DNA from: Sphingobium sp. | Lineage (GTDB): Bacteria; Pseudomonadota; Alphaproteobacteria; Sphingomonadales; Sphingomonadaceae | Reading direction: 5' to 3' | Assembly: GCA_003248935.1 (NCBI GenBank) | Contig: QFQF01000014.1 | Coordinates: 141,060-205,059, forward strand | Length of the DNA: 64,000 bases | Shown here: in pieces, positions 17,982 to 26,709 of the stretch | Numbering within the stretch: position 1 is the first letter of the stretch | How the letters are laid out: each line of letters opens with the position of its first letter | Position numbers and translations under genes: made by a program | Notes under the pieces: model-generated | Databases searched by the model: none | Told to the model about the DNA's origin: nothing | Seen by the model: only the letters and a program-made list of their open reading frames with translations

Positions 17982-19229
17982 ATGCCAGGGACAGCGCGAT
18001 CCGGCCGTTACCGGGTGCTGGCCGGATGCACATTGGGCAACGCGGTCGGCACCACCGCCTGCGTCCACGCGATATTCGGCGTATTCCTGATGCCGCTGGC
18101 CGCGAGCTTCGGATGGCCGCGCGCCTCCATTTCCGCTGCGCTGGGGATCGTCGCGCTTGCGGGGGCCATCATCTATCCGCTGGCGGGGCGCTTTGCCGAC
18201 CGGCACGGCGCCCGCAGGATGGTGGTCGTGAGCAACATCCTCTTCGCCTTCTCCATCGCCGCCCTGGCCTTCTCGAACGGAAGCCTGCCGCGCTTCTATC
18301 TGACCTTCGCCGCGATCGGCATATTCGGCGCGGCCGCAGGAACGCCGATCTTCTCCAAGGTGGTCGCAGACTGGTTCGGCGAGCAGCGTGGAACGGCGAT
18401 GGGCATCAGCGCCGGGGTCGGGACGGCATTGGGATCGATCATCATGCCGGTCCTCGCCGCCTGGCTGGTTTCATCCCAGGGATGGCGGACGGGCTATATC
18501 GGGATTGCGGCCGCAACGCTCGCGATCGGTTTTCCCGCGCTCTTTCTCCTCGTCCGCGACGCGCCGCGCTATGCTGCGGCAGCGACCGCGGACGACGGGG
18601 AGGACGAAGGCGGCATGGGCCTGCGGCAGGCGACGAGCACCCTGCCCTTCTGGCTGACGATCATCGCCTTAGCCTCCGGCGCCGGATGTACCACCGCGCT
18701 GTTCAGTCATGTCGTGCCGATCCTGGCCGAACGCGGCATTGGCATTGCAACCGGCACGGCAGTCGTCGGCATTTTCGCGCTGGTGGGATCTTTGTGGCAG
18801 ATCGCGACCGGGCGCCTTCTCGACATGATCGATCGTCCGTCCATCGTCATCCCCATGTACCTGACAGCCGTCGCCGGCCTTGCGCTTCTCGCCACCGGCG
18901 AAACTACGGTGACGCTCGCCCTGGCCGGAATGCTTCTGGGGATCGGGCTGGGCAGCCAGTACGGCGCCCTGCCCTATTTCATCGCGCGCTATTTCGGCCT
19001 GCGCGCGTTCGGAGCGATCATTGGCGTGATGTACTCCGCCATCATCGCGGCGCAGGGCATCACGCCGATCCTGCTCGACGCCTCGTTCGACGCGCGGGGC
19101 AACTATGCCGTCGCTTTGTTCACGACCGGCGTCTGCCTGATTGCGGGAGCCGCGTTGATGCTGGTCCTGCCCCGTTTCCCCGCGGCGCGAGAAAAATCCG
19201 GCGCAATCTTGGCTGTGAGCGCACACTAG
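17982..19229 (+). CDS. MFS transporter (monocarboxylate-type)
   Basis: 415-aa major facilitator with 12 predicted transmembrane segments and the RFADRHGARR loop 2-3 motif; the overall pattern resembles the OFA/monocarboxylate-like bacterial transporters. Its ATG follows the previous TGA directly, so it is co-translated with the oxygenase. It probably imports the substrate of this operon or exports an intermediate. Confidence 0.82.
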   Translation: MPGTARSGRYRVLAGCTLGNAVGTTACVHAIFGVFLMPLAASFGWPRASISAALGIVALAGAIIYPLAGRFADRHGARRMVVVSNILFAFSIAALAFSNGSLPRFYLTFAAIGIFGAAAGTPIFSKVVADWFGEQRGTAMGISAGVGTALGSIIMPVLAAWLVSSQGWRTGYIGIAAATLAIGFPALFLLVRDAPRYAAAATADDGEDEGGMGLRQATSTLPFWLTIIALASGAGCTTALFSHVVPILAERGIGIATGTAVVGIFALVGSLWQIATGRLLDMIDRPSIVIPMYLTAVAGLALLATGETTVTLALAGMLLGIGLGSQYGALPYFIARYFGLRAFGAIIGVMYSAIIAAQGITPILLDASFDARGNYAVALFTTGVCLIAGAALMLVLPRFPAAREKSGAILAVSAH

Positions 19230-19322
19230 CGGCATCGGAAGCAAAAAAGTGCGCGCAGGATCAAGACCGTGCGCCTGCGCTCCCGCAATCTGACCCCCAT
19301 ATCGCTTTCCGGAGAGAGCCGC

Positions 19323-20717
19323 ATGGCCGACAGCCTCGCCCCTTCTGTACCTGCCACGATCGCCGATCCGGCGAGAGCGCCATATCGGGTCACGGCGGAG
19401 GAACGGGATGCCATCGCCGCCGCGATCGACACCGACGAGCTTGTCACGCTCGCCCTGACGCTCGGCAATATCCCGAGCCCTTCGCGCAGCGAGGCCGCCT
19501 CCGCCGCCTTCGTTCATGACTGGATGGACCGGGAGGGGTTCAGGCCGCGGCGCGTCGGCGCGACGCCGGATCGGCCGAACATCATCGGCGAATATGGCGG
19601 GACGGGCACCGGCGCGAACCTGCTGTTCACGGCCCATCTCGACACCGAAAGCCCCTCCGGCATCAAGGAGCAGGACGCTTTCCGCTATCGTCCCTCCACC
19701 CTCGCCGACCCGGAATGGACGCAATGCTGGCTGGAGGACGGGCAACTGCGCGGCTACCCGATCTCCAACGACCGGGGGCCGATGTCCTGCTTCCTGATCG
19801 CCGCGAAGGCGCTCAGGAAAGCGAGGATCGGGCTGGCCGGGAAGACGTGGCTGACCGCCTGTCCCGGCGAGATCGGCCCGGAACCGATCGAGGAGTTCTC
19901 CGGCATCGCCTATATGGGCAAGGATATCGGCGCCCATTATCTGTTCCATCACGGCGGCGTCGCGCCGGATTACGCCATCGCGGCGGAGGGCACCGACTTC
20001 GGCCTGACCTGGCAGGGCTGCGGCTATGCGCTGATGCGTATCCGCATTTACGGCCGGGGCATGTTCACGCCGATCCTGGAAGCGCCGACAGAACCGGCCG
20101 AGCACCCGAACCCCATCTACCGCCTCGGCCCCGTTATCGACGCGATCCACAGGTGGAGCCTCGCCTGGGAAAAGGATGGCGTGTACGAGGGCCCCGGCGG
20201 CGTCTCCATCCCCAAAGTCCAGCTCTCGTCGGTGCGCGGCGGCATGCCGATCGACTTCGGCGCAGGAACGGAAATCTGCGCGCTGTACCTCGATGTGTCA
20301 CTGACCCCGCGCCAGAGCGTGGCCCAAGCCTATCACGGCATCGTCGCGGCCATGCGGACGGTGAACGTGGAGGATTTCGACGTCGAGCCGGTTGTCGTGC
20401 GCCATGGCTTCGAGGCGGAGGCACAGGCCGTCGCACCGCTGGCAGGCGCGGTCGATGCCGCCACGCAACTGGTGCGCGGCGGCCCCGTCGAACGCGCGCA
20501 TCCGGTCTATTCCAGCATGTGGCGCGATCACAACGTCTTCAACATGCATCGCATCCCGGCGCTGACCACCGGCATGCCACGCTGGCGCCCGACGCCGGAG
20601 GACATGCGGCAGAGCGCGCTGATCTATGCCCTGACGATGCTGGCCGTGTGCGGGCGCGGCATCGCGGACGACGGTGCCGGGCCGACGACAGTGTACGGGG
20701 ATGTGACACCTTTCTGA
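19323..20717 (+). CDS. M20-family metallohydrolase
   Basis: 464-aa M20/M25/M40-type amidohydrolase (acetylornithine deacetylase/carboxypeptidase G2 fold). The N-terminal metal motif FTAHLDTES, the DRGPMSCF segment and GEIGPEPIEE supply likely zinc ligands; a lid region follows at about residues 240-340 and a C-terminal half with MWRDHNVFNMHRIP closes the site. Starts at ATG 19323 behind GGAGAG. The family cleaves amide or carbamoyl bonds, consistent with a catabolic operon rich in amidohydrolases. Gap of 93 nt from the MFS gene. Confidence 0.8.
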   Translation: MADSLAPSVPATIADPARAPYRVTAEERDAIAAAIDTDELVTLALTLGNIPSPSRSEAASAAFVHDWMDREGFRPRRVGATPDRPNIIGEYGGTGTGANLLFTAHLDTESPSGIKEQDAFRYRPSTLADPEWTQCWLEDGQLRGYPISNDRGPMSCFLIAAKALRKARIGLAGKTWLTACPGEIGPEPIEEFSGIAYMGKDIGAHYLFHHGGVAPDYAIAAEGTDFGLTWQGCGYALMRIRIYGRGMFTPILEAPTEPAEHPNPIYRLGPVIDAIHRWSLAWEKDGVYEGPGGVSIPKVQLSSVRGGMPIDFGAGTEICALYLDVSLTPRQSVAQAYHGIVAAMRTVNVEDFDVEPVVVRHGFEAEAQAVAPLAGAVDAATQLVRGGPVERAHPVYSSMWRDHNVFNMHRIPALTTGMPRWRPTPEDMRQSALIYALTMLAVCGRGIADDGAGPTTVYGDVTPF

Positions 20718-20798
20718 TCCGGATTGATCCGGTTTGACAAGTTTCCAGCCGAGGGCTTAGCCTCCCGGTCATGTCGGCGGCAGACCGGCAGGCGGAGG

Positions 20799-23162
20799 GT
20801 GCCTTCATTTAAAAAAAAGCAGGTCGCCGGTTTGCGCTTTACGACGAACGCCTATCCGAAGGAACAGCGCCACGACGCATGGCGCTTCGCGCTTCAGCGG
20901 CTTTCAATCACCCTCGATAATGTCGGGGACGGCCTTTACGGCGAACTCTTTCATTTCAAGAGCAGCCTGGGCATCGATTTCGTCCGCCTGACGGGCACGC
21001 CGCAGGCATGGTCGGTGGACTTTTCCGATCAGCCCGGCGCGGTCTGGCTCGCCATGCTGCTGGACGGCACCAGCCATTTCTCGGGCGGGGGGCAGACGAT
21101 GCACCTTGCCGACGGCGAAATCGTCTGCGCCCTTGCCGACGCCCGCGGGCACTTCGTCTTCCCGGGCGACAACCGTACGCTTCTGGTGCGCGTGCCGCAG
21201 ACCATGCTAAACCTCCGCCTGAAGGCACCGCTCCCGGCCCAGCCGCGCAAGCTGGCCGTCGACGGAGGCGCCGCCCGGGTATTCTGCGGCCTGCTGCGGT
21301 CGCTGGCCGACGCCATCGGTGAGATCACGACCGATCAGGCCCGCCCCGTGGAACTCGCCTTCCCCGAATTCCTGCTGACCAGCCTGCTCGATAACGCACC
21401 GCCAAAGGCGCTGGGCGGCGCGGCCGGCATGCGCGCCGCCTTGCTGGAGCGGATATTCCAGACGATCGAAATTCGCCTGTCCGATCCGAACCTCAATTAT
21501 CAGCAGGTGGCGAGCGAGCACGGCATATCGCCGCGCTACCTCCAGAAACTGTTCGAATCGATCGACGACAGCTTCGGGCATTATGTGAAGGTCCGCCGCC
21601 TCGAACGCTGCCGCCTCGACCTGCGCAGCCCCCTGCATGTGCAGAAGTCGATCTCAGACATCCTGTTCCAGTGGGGGTTCAACGATTCCGCTTCGTTCAG
21701 CCGCGCGTTCCGCGAGCAATATGGCGTGTCGCCGCGCGAATATCGCAAGGCGCCGCCGAGCGAGGACAGCCCGGACCATGCCCTGCGCCGCGGCCGCCCA
21801 ACCCAGCGGCAGCGGCAGGCGGAGGAAGAGGAGCGACTGCGCGCGGAGGCCGGGGAAGCCGACGCGTCGGAGCCCGTCTTCGTTGACGAAACGCCGCCCC
21901 CCTCACCCGGCACGCCGGTTCGGCACCATCACCTGCCGGTCAGTCCGGAAACGATCCACTGGGGCTATTTCAGCCGATCGCTGAAGCCCGCCCTTACGGT
22001 GCGATCGGGCGATTTCGTCACCGTCGAAACCCTGACGCATCATGCCAATGACGATCCGGAACGGATGGTCGAGGGCGATGACGGCGCAGAGAGCGTCTAT
22101 CACTGGACTGCCGAGGGGAAGGCTGTCGACCGCAGAGGCGCGGGCCCCATGAATGCCAGCGCCTTCGGGCGCGGCGCCGGGGAAGGGTTCGGCGTCCATA
22201 TCTGTACCGGCCCCATTGCCGTCCATGGCGCCGTGCCGGGCGACGTGATCGAGGTGCGCATCCTCGACCTGAAGCCACGGATGAGCGGCAATCCCCGCTT
22301 TTCCGGCAAGGCCTTCGGCAGCAATGCCGCGACCTACTGGGGCTATCATTTCAGCGACCTGCTGACCGAACCGAAGCAGCGGGAAGTCATCACCATCTAT
22401 GAAGTGGAATCGGGTGGCGGACGCCCCCCCACGGCCCATGCCGTGTACAGCTATCGCTGGACGCCGCAGACCGATCCGTTCGGGACGGTGCATGAGCGCT
22501 ACGACTATCCCGGCGTGCCGGTCGATCCGGCGACGATCGAGCGCAATTACGATATCCTGCGCAACGTTGAGATTCCGATCCGCCCGCATTTCGGCGTGAT
22601 CGCCGTGGCGCCTGCCCATTCCGGCCTGGTCGATTCCGTGCCGCCCGCGTCATTCGGCGGCAATCTCGACAACTGGCGCACCGGCCCCGGATCGCGCGTG
22701 TTCCTGCCCGTTCAGGTACCGGGTGCCCTGCTGTCGCTGGGCGACCCCCACGCCTCCCAGGGAGATTCGGAGCTGTGCGGGACGGCCATCGAATGCTCGA
22801 TGACGGCGCTGATCCAGATCATCCACCATCCGGCGAGCGAATTGCGCGATCATCTGCGCGATCTCGACTATCCGATGATCGAAACGGAAACCGAATGGGT
22901 GGTCATCGGCTTCAGCCATCCCGACTATCTGCAGGAACTGGGCGATGACGCGCAAAGCGAGGTCTACAAGAAATCCTCGCTGGATGCCGCGATGCGCGAC
23001 GCGTTCCGCAAGGCCCGGCGGTTCCTGATGACGACCAAGGAACTGAGCGAGGATGAGGCCATCTCGCTGCTCTCCGTCGGTGTCGATTTCGGCGTATCTC
23101 AGGTCGTCAACGGTAACTGGGGCGTCCACGCGGTCATCCGCAAATCCCTGTTCACCGCTTGA
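20799..23162 (+). CDS. AraC-type regulator fused to acetamidase/formamidase
   Basis: One uninterrupted ORF, about 787 aa from GTG 20799 (alternatives TTG 20724 and TTG 20832; none has an ideal ribosome-binding site). Residues about 1-205 resemble the AraC_binding_2 sensor domain (LDGTSHFSGGG, ADGE). Residues about 214-317 hold both AraC helix-turn-helix motifs (YQQVASEHGISPRYLQKLF and ISDILFQWGFNDSASFSRAF, then YGVSPREYR). A charged/Pro-rich linker follows (about 318-372), then a full FmdA_AmdA amidase domain (SPETIHWGYF to the C-terminus) with RPHFGVIAVAP, GGNLDNWR and GDPHASQGD. The free-standing paralogue at 24106-25197 reads QGDGE where this one reads QGDSE. It may regulate the cluster in response to the substrate its own enzyme domain handles. 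Confidence 0.85.
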   Translation: MPSFKKKQVAGLRFTTNAYPKEQRHDAWRFALQRLSITLDNVGDGLYGELFHFKSSLGIDFVRLTGTPQAWSVDFSDQPGAVWLAMLLDGTSHFSGGGQTMHLADGEIVCALADARGHFVFPGDNRTLLVRVPQTMLNLRLKAPLPAQPRKLAVDGGAARVFCGLLRSLADAIGEITTDQARPVELAFPEFLLTSLLDNAPPKALGGAAGMRAALLERIFQTIEIRLSDPNLNYQQVASEHGISPRYLQKLFESIDDSFGHYVKVRRLERCRLDLRSPLHVQKSISDILFQWGFNDSASFSRAFREQYGVSPREYRKAPPSEDSPDHALRRGRPTQRQRQAEEEERLRAEAGEADASEPVFVDETPPPSPGTPVRHHHLPVSPETIHWGYFSRSLKPALTVRSGDFVTVETLTHHANDDPERMVEGDDGAESVYHWTAEGKAVDRRGAGPMNASAFGRGAGEGFGVHICTGPIAVHGAVPGDVIEVRILDLKPRMSGNPRFSGKAFGSNAATYWGYHFSDLLTEPKQREVITIYEVESGGGRPPTAHAVYSYRWTPQTDPFGTVHERYDYPGVPVDPATIERNYDILRNVEIPIRPHFGVIAVAPAHSGLVDSVPPASFGGNLDNWRTGPGSRVFLPVQVPGALLSLGDPHASQGDSELCGTAIECSMTALIQIIHHPASELRDHLRDLDYPMIETETEWVVIGFSHPDYLQELGDDAQSEVYKKSSLDAAMRDAFRKARRFLMTTKELSEDEAISLLSVGVDFGVSQVVNGNWGVHAVIRKSLFTA

Positions 23163-23174
23163 CCCCTCCCCCAT

Positions 23175-23987
23175 TCAAAAGGGGCGTTCCCCCGCAATGG
23201 TCACGCGATAGCCCGAGCGCACGTCGGGGAAATAGTCCCACACCGCGAAATGCTGCGTGCAGCGATTGTCCCAGAAGGCGACCGAGTGCGGCTGCCATCG
23301 AAAGCGGACCTGAAAATTCGGATCCTTCACATGATCGAACAGGAAGCGCAGCACGGCATCGCTCTCCCCCTTCGCCAGTTCGTTGATCCGGATCGTCTTC
23401 GACTGGCTGACGAACAGGCATTTGCGCTTCGTCACGGGATGCGTGCGGATGACCGGATGGGTGTTGCGCGGATACTTCTTCTCCACATCCGGGAAGAGTT
23501 CGCGGTAGATGTGGTTGGAATCATGCACCGCCGTCAGCGGGTCCAGAAAGGCCTTCATCGCAGGCGACAGCGCGTCATAGGCCGCGTACATGCTAGAAAA
23601 GAGCGTATCGCCCCCCTCCGGCGGCAGGGTGTGCATGTAGAGGATGCTGCCCATCGGCGGCTCTGCGTCCTCGCTCAGGTCCGAGTGCCAGTTCTCTCCG
23701 GCGACAAACGTGCTCTTCTCGTCCGCGTGGATCGCGACGATCTCCGGATGATCGGGCAGGCCCGCGACGCCGGAATGATAGGCAAGATCACCGAAGCACC
23801 GGCCGAGCCGCTTGTGGCTGTCATGATCGAGGTGCTGGTCACGGAAGAAGATGACCTGATGCTCCATCAGGGCATCGTGCAATTCGCTCACTTCCCTGTT
23901 GCCCAGCGGCTTGGCGAGATCGATGCCGAATATCTCCGCACCGATACGCTTGGTCATCGGTCGAACGTCGAGCACCTCATAGGACAT
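23175..23987 (-). CDS. TauD/TfdA-family 2-oxoglutarate/Fe(II) oxygenase
   Basis: 270-aa taurine-dioxygenase-like enzyme. Iron ligands H101-x-D103 (NWHSDLSED) and H246 (CTQHFAVWDY) and the 2OG-binding Arg of RSGYRVTIAG (about residue 257) are all present, as is the ENWHSD context typical of TauD. It is the last gene of a long minus-strand run and sits tail to tail with the AraC-amidase fusion, 12 nt apart. Members hydroxylate sulfonates, aryloxyalkanoates or similar compounds; the true substrate is open. Confidence 0.85.
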   Translation of the reverse strand: MSYEVLDVRPMTKRIGAEIFGIDLAKPLGNREVSELHDALMEHQVIFFRDQHLDHDSHKRLGRCFGDLAYHSGVAGLPDHPEIVAIHADEKSTFVAGENWHSDLSEDAEPPMGSILYMHTLPPEGGDTLFSSMYAAYDALSPAMKAFLDPLTAVHDSNHIYRELFPDVEKKYPRNTHPVIRTHPVTKRKCLFVSQSKTIRINELAKGESDAVLRFLFDHVKDPNFQVRFRWQPHSVAFWDNRCTQHFAVWDYFPDVRSGYRVTIAGERPF

Positions 23988-24105
23988 CGCATTTCCTCAG
24001 GAATACAAACGCGTTTCGTTCATGCCGGAAAGTGAACCTAGCGGGCAACCGGGTCTTGACCCGCCGTGCCCGTTCGCTTGTCGATGCGCGTCATGCGCCA
24101 CGCCC

Positions 24106-25197
24106 TTAGCGGACGTCGCGCACCACGCCCTTGTCGGGGAAAATATCCCGATCGATCCGCACATGGATGCCCTGCGTACCATCGACCACCTGTGTCACCC
24201 CGAAATCGGCGGCCACGCTCATCAGGGAATAACCGTCCACTTTCGACAGGCCCTGATGCTCTGTCAGGAAGTGGAGCATGTCGAGCGAGGCACTCTTCAT
24301 CGCCTGGTCCAGATCATCGCCGAAGCCATGGACGATCCAGCAATCGTTCGTTTCCAGCAAGGGCGAGGGGAACTGGAAATCCTTGCGCAGGATGATCTGG
24401 AACAGGACATCGAGCGACGCCTCGATCGCGGTTCCGCTGATCTCCCCGTCACCCTGGCTCACATGCGGATCGCCGATCGAGAACAGGCCGCCCTTCACCT
24501 GTACCGGATAGTACATCCGCGCACCGGCACCGATGCGCCAGTTGTCGATATTGCCGCCATGCAGGCCCGGCGGAATGGTGCTGACCGGCGCATTCACCGC
24601 CGGCGCCACCCCGGCCGTGCCGAGGTGCGGGCGCGCGGGAATCGTGATGCCCGGCAGCGCAGGCTGGCGATCGCAGTCGGGACAATGCGTGATCCGGCCC
24701 GGCAAACCATAATCGCCCTTGATATCATAGGCATAAAGAGCGCTCGCCGTATTCGCGTTCGGATCGAGCCGGTAGATCGTCACCCGCTCGGTCTCACCGA
24801 ACTCCTTGTACAGATGCCCCCAGCTCGCCTGAAGGTTGGAGCCATAGTTGAAGCGCGGGACCATCTGGAAATAGCGCACCTCCAGCATGTCGCCGGGCTC
24901 GGCGCCCTCGACATGGATCGGCCCCGTCATGATGTGGCAGCCCGGCGCCCGCGTCGCGGGGTCGATCTCCGAGAAGATGCGCTGGATATTGTCGTCGAAC
25001 ATCAGCGTGGGATCGTCACCGGCATGATGCGTCACGGCCTGCGCCTGGATGAGGTCGCCGCTCTGAACCGTCAGCGCGGGCTTTATCTCGGGCGAGAAAT
25101 AACCCCAATGCACGGTCTCCGGCGTCGCCTGCAAATGATGGAGCGCCTTTGGCTGAACATCTTCGCGGACGGCGCCATGCTTGCAGATCAAGGCCAT
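24106..25197 (-). CDS. Acetamidase/formamidase-family protein
   Basis: 363-aa free-standing FmdA_AmdA hydrolase. Family signatures are TPETVHWGYFSPEIKPAL, THHAGDDP, CHIMTGPIHVEGAEPGD, RPHLGTAGVAP, GGNIDNWR and GDPHVSQGDGEISGTAIE. These enzymes hydrolyse formamide, acetamide or related short amides to acid and ammonia. It is the same family as the C-terminal half of the AraC fusion encoded convergently 0.9 kb away, and is flanked by a LigB-type dioxygenase (38 nt upstream) and TauD gene (118 nt downstream) on the same strand. Confidence 0.88.
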   Translation of the reverse strand: MALICKHGAVREDVQPKALHHLQATPETVHWGYFSPEIKPALTVQSGDLIQAQAVTHHAGDDPTLMFDDNIQRIFSEIDPATRAPGCHIMTGPIHVEGAEPGDMLEVRYFQMVPRFNYGSNLQASWGHLYKEFGETERVTIYRLDPNANTASALYAYDIKGDYGLPGRITHCPDCDRQPALPGITIPARPHLGTAGVAPAVNAPVSTIPPGLHGGNIDNWRIGAGARMYYPVQVKGGLFSIGDPHVSQGDGEISGTAIEASLDVLFQIILRKDFQFPSPLLETNDCWIVHGFGDDLDQAMKSASLDMLHFLTEHQGLSKVDGYSLMSVAADFGVTQVVDGTQGIHVRIDRDIFPDKGVVRDVR

Positions 25198-25234
25198 ATT
25201 ATACCCCCTATGGTAACCGGGAACCCGTCGGCGC

Positions 25235-26017
25235 TCAGGCCGCGTCGATCAGCACGCTGGTCATGCTGAGCGATTTGTGATGAATGAAATTCGGTGCCAG
25301 TTCCGCCCGCTCGCCGGGATGGCGGGCACCCAGCACGTACAGCAGCGGCCAGAAGTGATCCGGCGTCGGCACCGACAGCTTCGCGTCCTCCCCCATCGCC
25401 TCGAAGTCGATCACCGTTTCGGGCCGGTCGGCGACGATCGCATCAAGCATGGTGTCGTTGAAGCGCTTCGCCCATGGATAAGGTGGCGCGGTCGGATTGC
25501 CCCAGTCCATCGCGGGCAGATTATGGACGATATTGCCGGTTCCCATGATCAGCACGCCCTCGTCGCGGAGCGGCCGCAGCGCCTGGCCGATGGCCCAGTG
25601 CTCGGCCGGCGACTTGGCGACATCCATGCCCAGCTGGACGACCGGCACGTCCGCTTCCGGAAAGGCGTGGACCAGCACCGACCATGTGCCGTGATCGAGA
25701 CCCCAGGACTGGTCCACGGACACCGGCATCGGCGCCAGCAGATCGCGGATGCGCAACGCCAGTTCCGGGTCGCCCGGTGCGGGATACTGCACATCGAACA
25801 GCGCCTGCGGGAACGCGCCGAAATCATGGATGGTCGGTGGCTGGCGCATCGCCGTCACCGCCGTCCCGCGGGTTAGCCAGTGGGCGGAGACGCACAATAT
25901 GGCGCGCGGCTTGCCGATCCGCGCCGCGATGTCCGCCCATGCCCGCGTCGTATCGCTCTTTTCCAGCGCGACCATCGGGCTGCCGTGGCCAAAGAAAACG
26001 ACGGGTAGGCGGCTCAT
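25235..26017 (-). CDS. LigB-type extradiol dioxygenase (YgiD/DODA-like)
   Basis: 260-aa class III extradiol ring-cleaving dioxygenase. The metal-binding histidines are seen in FFGHGSPM (H11), CVSAHW (H46), GNIVHNL and PDHFWPL, the order seen in the YgiD/4,5-DOPA dioxygenase group. Such enzymes cleave catecholic rings in meta position. Together with the Rieske oxygenase upstream it suggests ring hydroxylation followed by extradiol cleavage, but YgiD-like proteins also act on non-aromatic or unknown substrates. Confidence 0.83.
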   Translation of the reverse strand: MSRLPVVFFGHGSPMVALEKSDTTRAWADIAARIGKPRAILCVSAHWLTRGTAVTAMRQPPTIHDFGAFPQALFDVQYPAPGDPELALRIRDLLAPMPVSVDQSWGLDHGTWSVLVHAFPEADVPVVQLGMDVAKSPAEHWAIGQALRPLRDEGVLIMGTGNIVHNLPAMDWGNPTAPPYPWAKRFNDTMLDAIVADRPETVIDFEAMGEDAKLSVPTPDHFWPLLYVLGARHPGERAELAPNFIHHKSLSMTSVLIDAA

Positions 26018-26130
26018 CGGGCGGTCTTCTCGTTCATGTCTGTCATCTGTCTGCTGGAGCTAGGAGGCGCAGTGGCGAAACTCTTGCATTGCCGCGCACA
26101 AGATGTTGCTGCGGCGCACGTCCGGGCGCA

Positions 26131-26616
26131 TCACTCGCGGGTAAAACCGGCCGGGATCTGCGGGCTTTCGCCAGCCTTGCCCCACAGAACGATCTCATTG
26201 CCCCATGGGTCGGCGAACGCATGGTTGTAACCGTTGAATTCCTTCCAGTAATGGTTGCGCCACAGGATGGTCGCCCCGAGCGCCTCCGCCGTGCCAAGGA
26301 TGCGGTCGGCCGAGTCATCGTCGCTGATCAGCACCCAGATACGCGGCTTGCGTCCGGCCGTTGCGGTTGCGCGCGGTTCGACACCGGCCGGTTCGGGGTG
26401 CGGCCGCGCATTGGCCGCATCGAAGATGCCCAGATGCAGATTGCCGATCTGGCTGTCGCTGCCATCCTTGTTCTTGAAGAAGCCGCCCGGCACCATCCGG
26501 TGATAGATACCCTCCGGCCGCGCATCATTCTCCCAACCGAAGACCTCCGCGTAGAAGCGCCCGGCCGCTGCCGGATCGTCCGAGGCGAGGTCCACGAAAA
26601 TCAACGTGTTGGTCAT
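26131..26616 (-). CDS. VOC (glyoxalase-like) protein
   Basis: 161-aa VOC-domain protein. TLIFVDLASDDPAAAGRFYAEVFGWE is the classical start of the bleomycin-resistance/glyoxalase fold and NHYWKEFNGYNHAFADPWGNEI closes it. A single domain of this length could bind or isomerise a pathway intermediate. It lies between the Rieske oxygenase and the extradiol dioxygenase on the same strand. Confidence 0.75.
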   Translation of the reverse strand: MTNTLIFVDLASDDPAAAGRFYAEVFGWENDARPEGIYHRMVPGGFFKNKDGSDSQIGNLHLGIFDAANARPHPEPAGVEPRATATAGRKPRIWVLISDDDSADRILGTAEALGATILWRNHYWKEFNGYNHAFADPWGNEIVLWGKAGESPQIPAGFTRE

Positions 26617-26709
26617 GGGAATGATCGTCCTTCTTCATGATATAGTTCTCCCGTCCGGCGCGAACGGTGATCGTTGCCGGTCGGGACTTTCCGTGTGATG
26701 TGGGTTAGG

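Noticed and set aside
18669..20150. 493-aa minus-strand ORF across the MFS and M20 genes
   Set aside because: Crosses two unrelated plus-strand genes and has no recognisable domain, so it is a shadow ORF.
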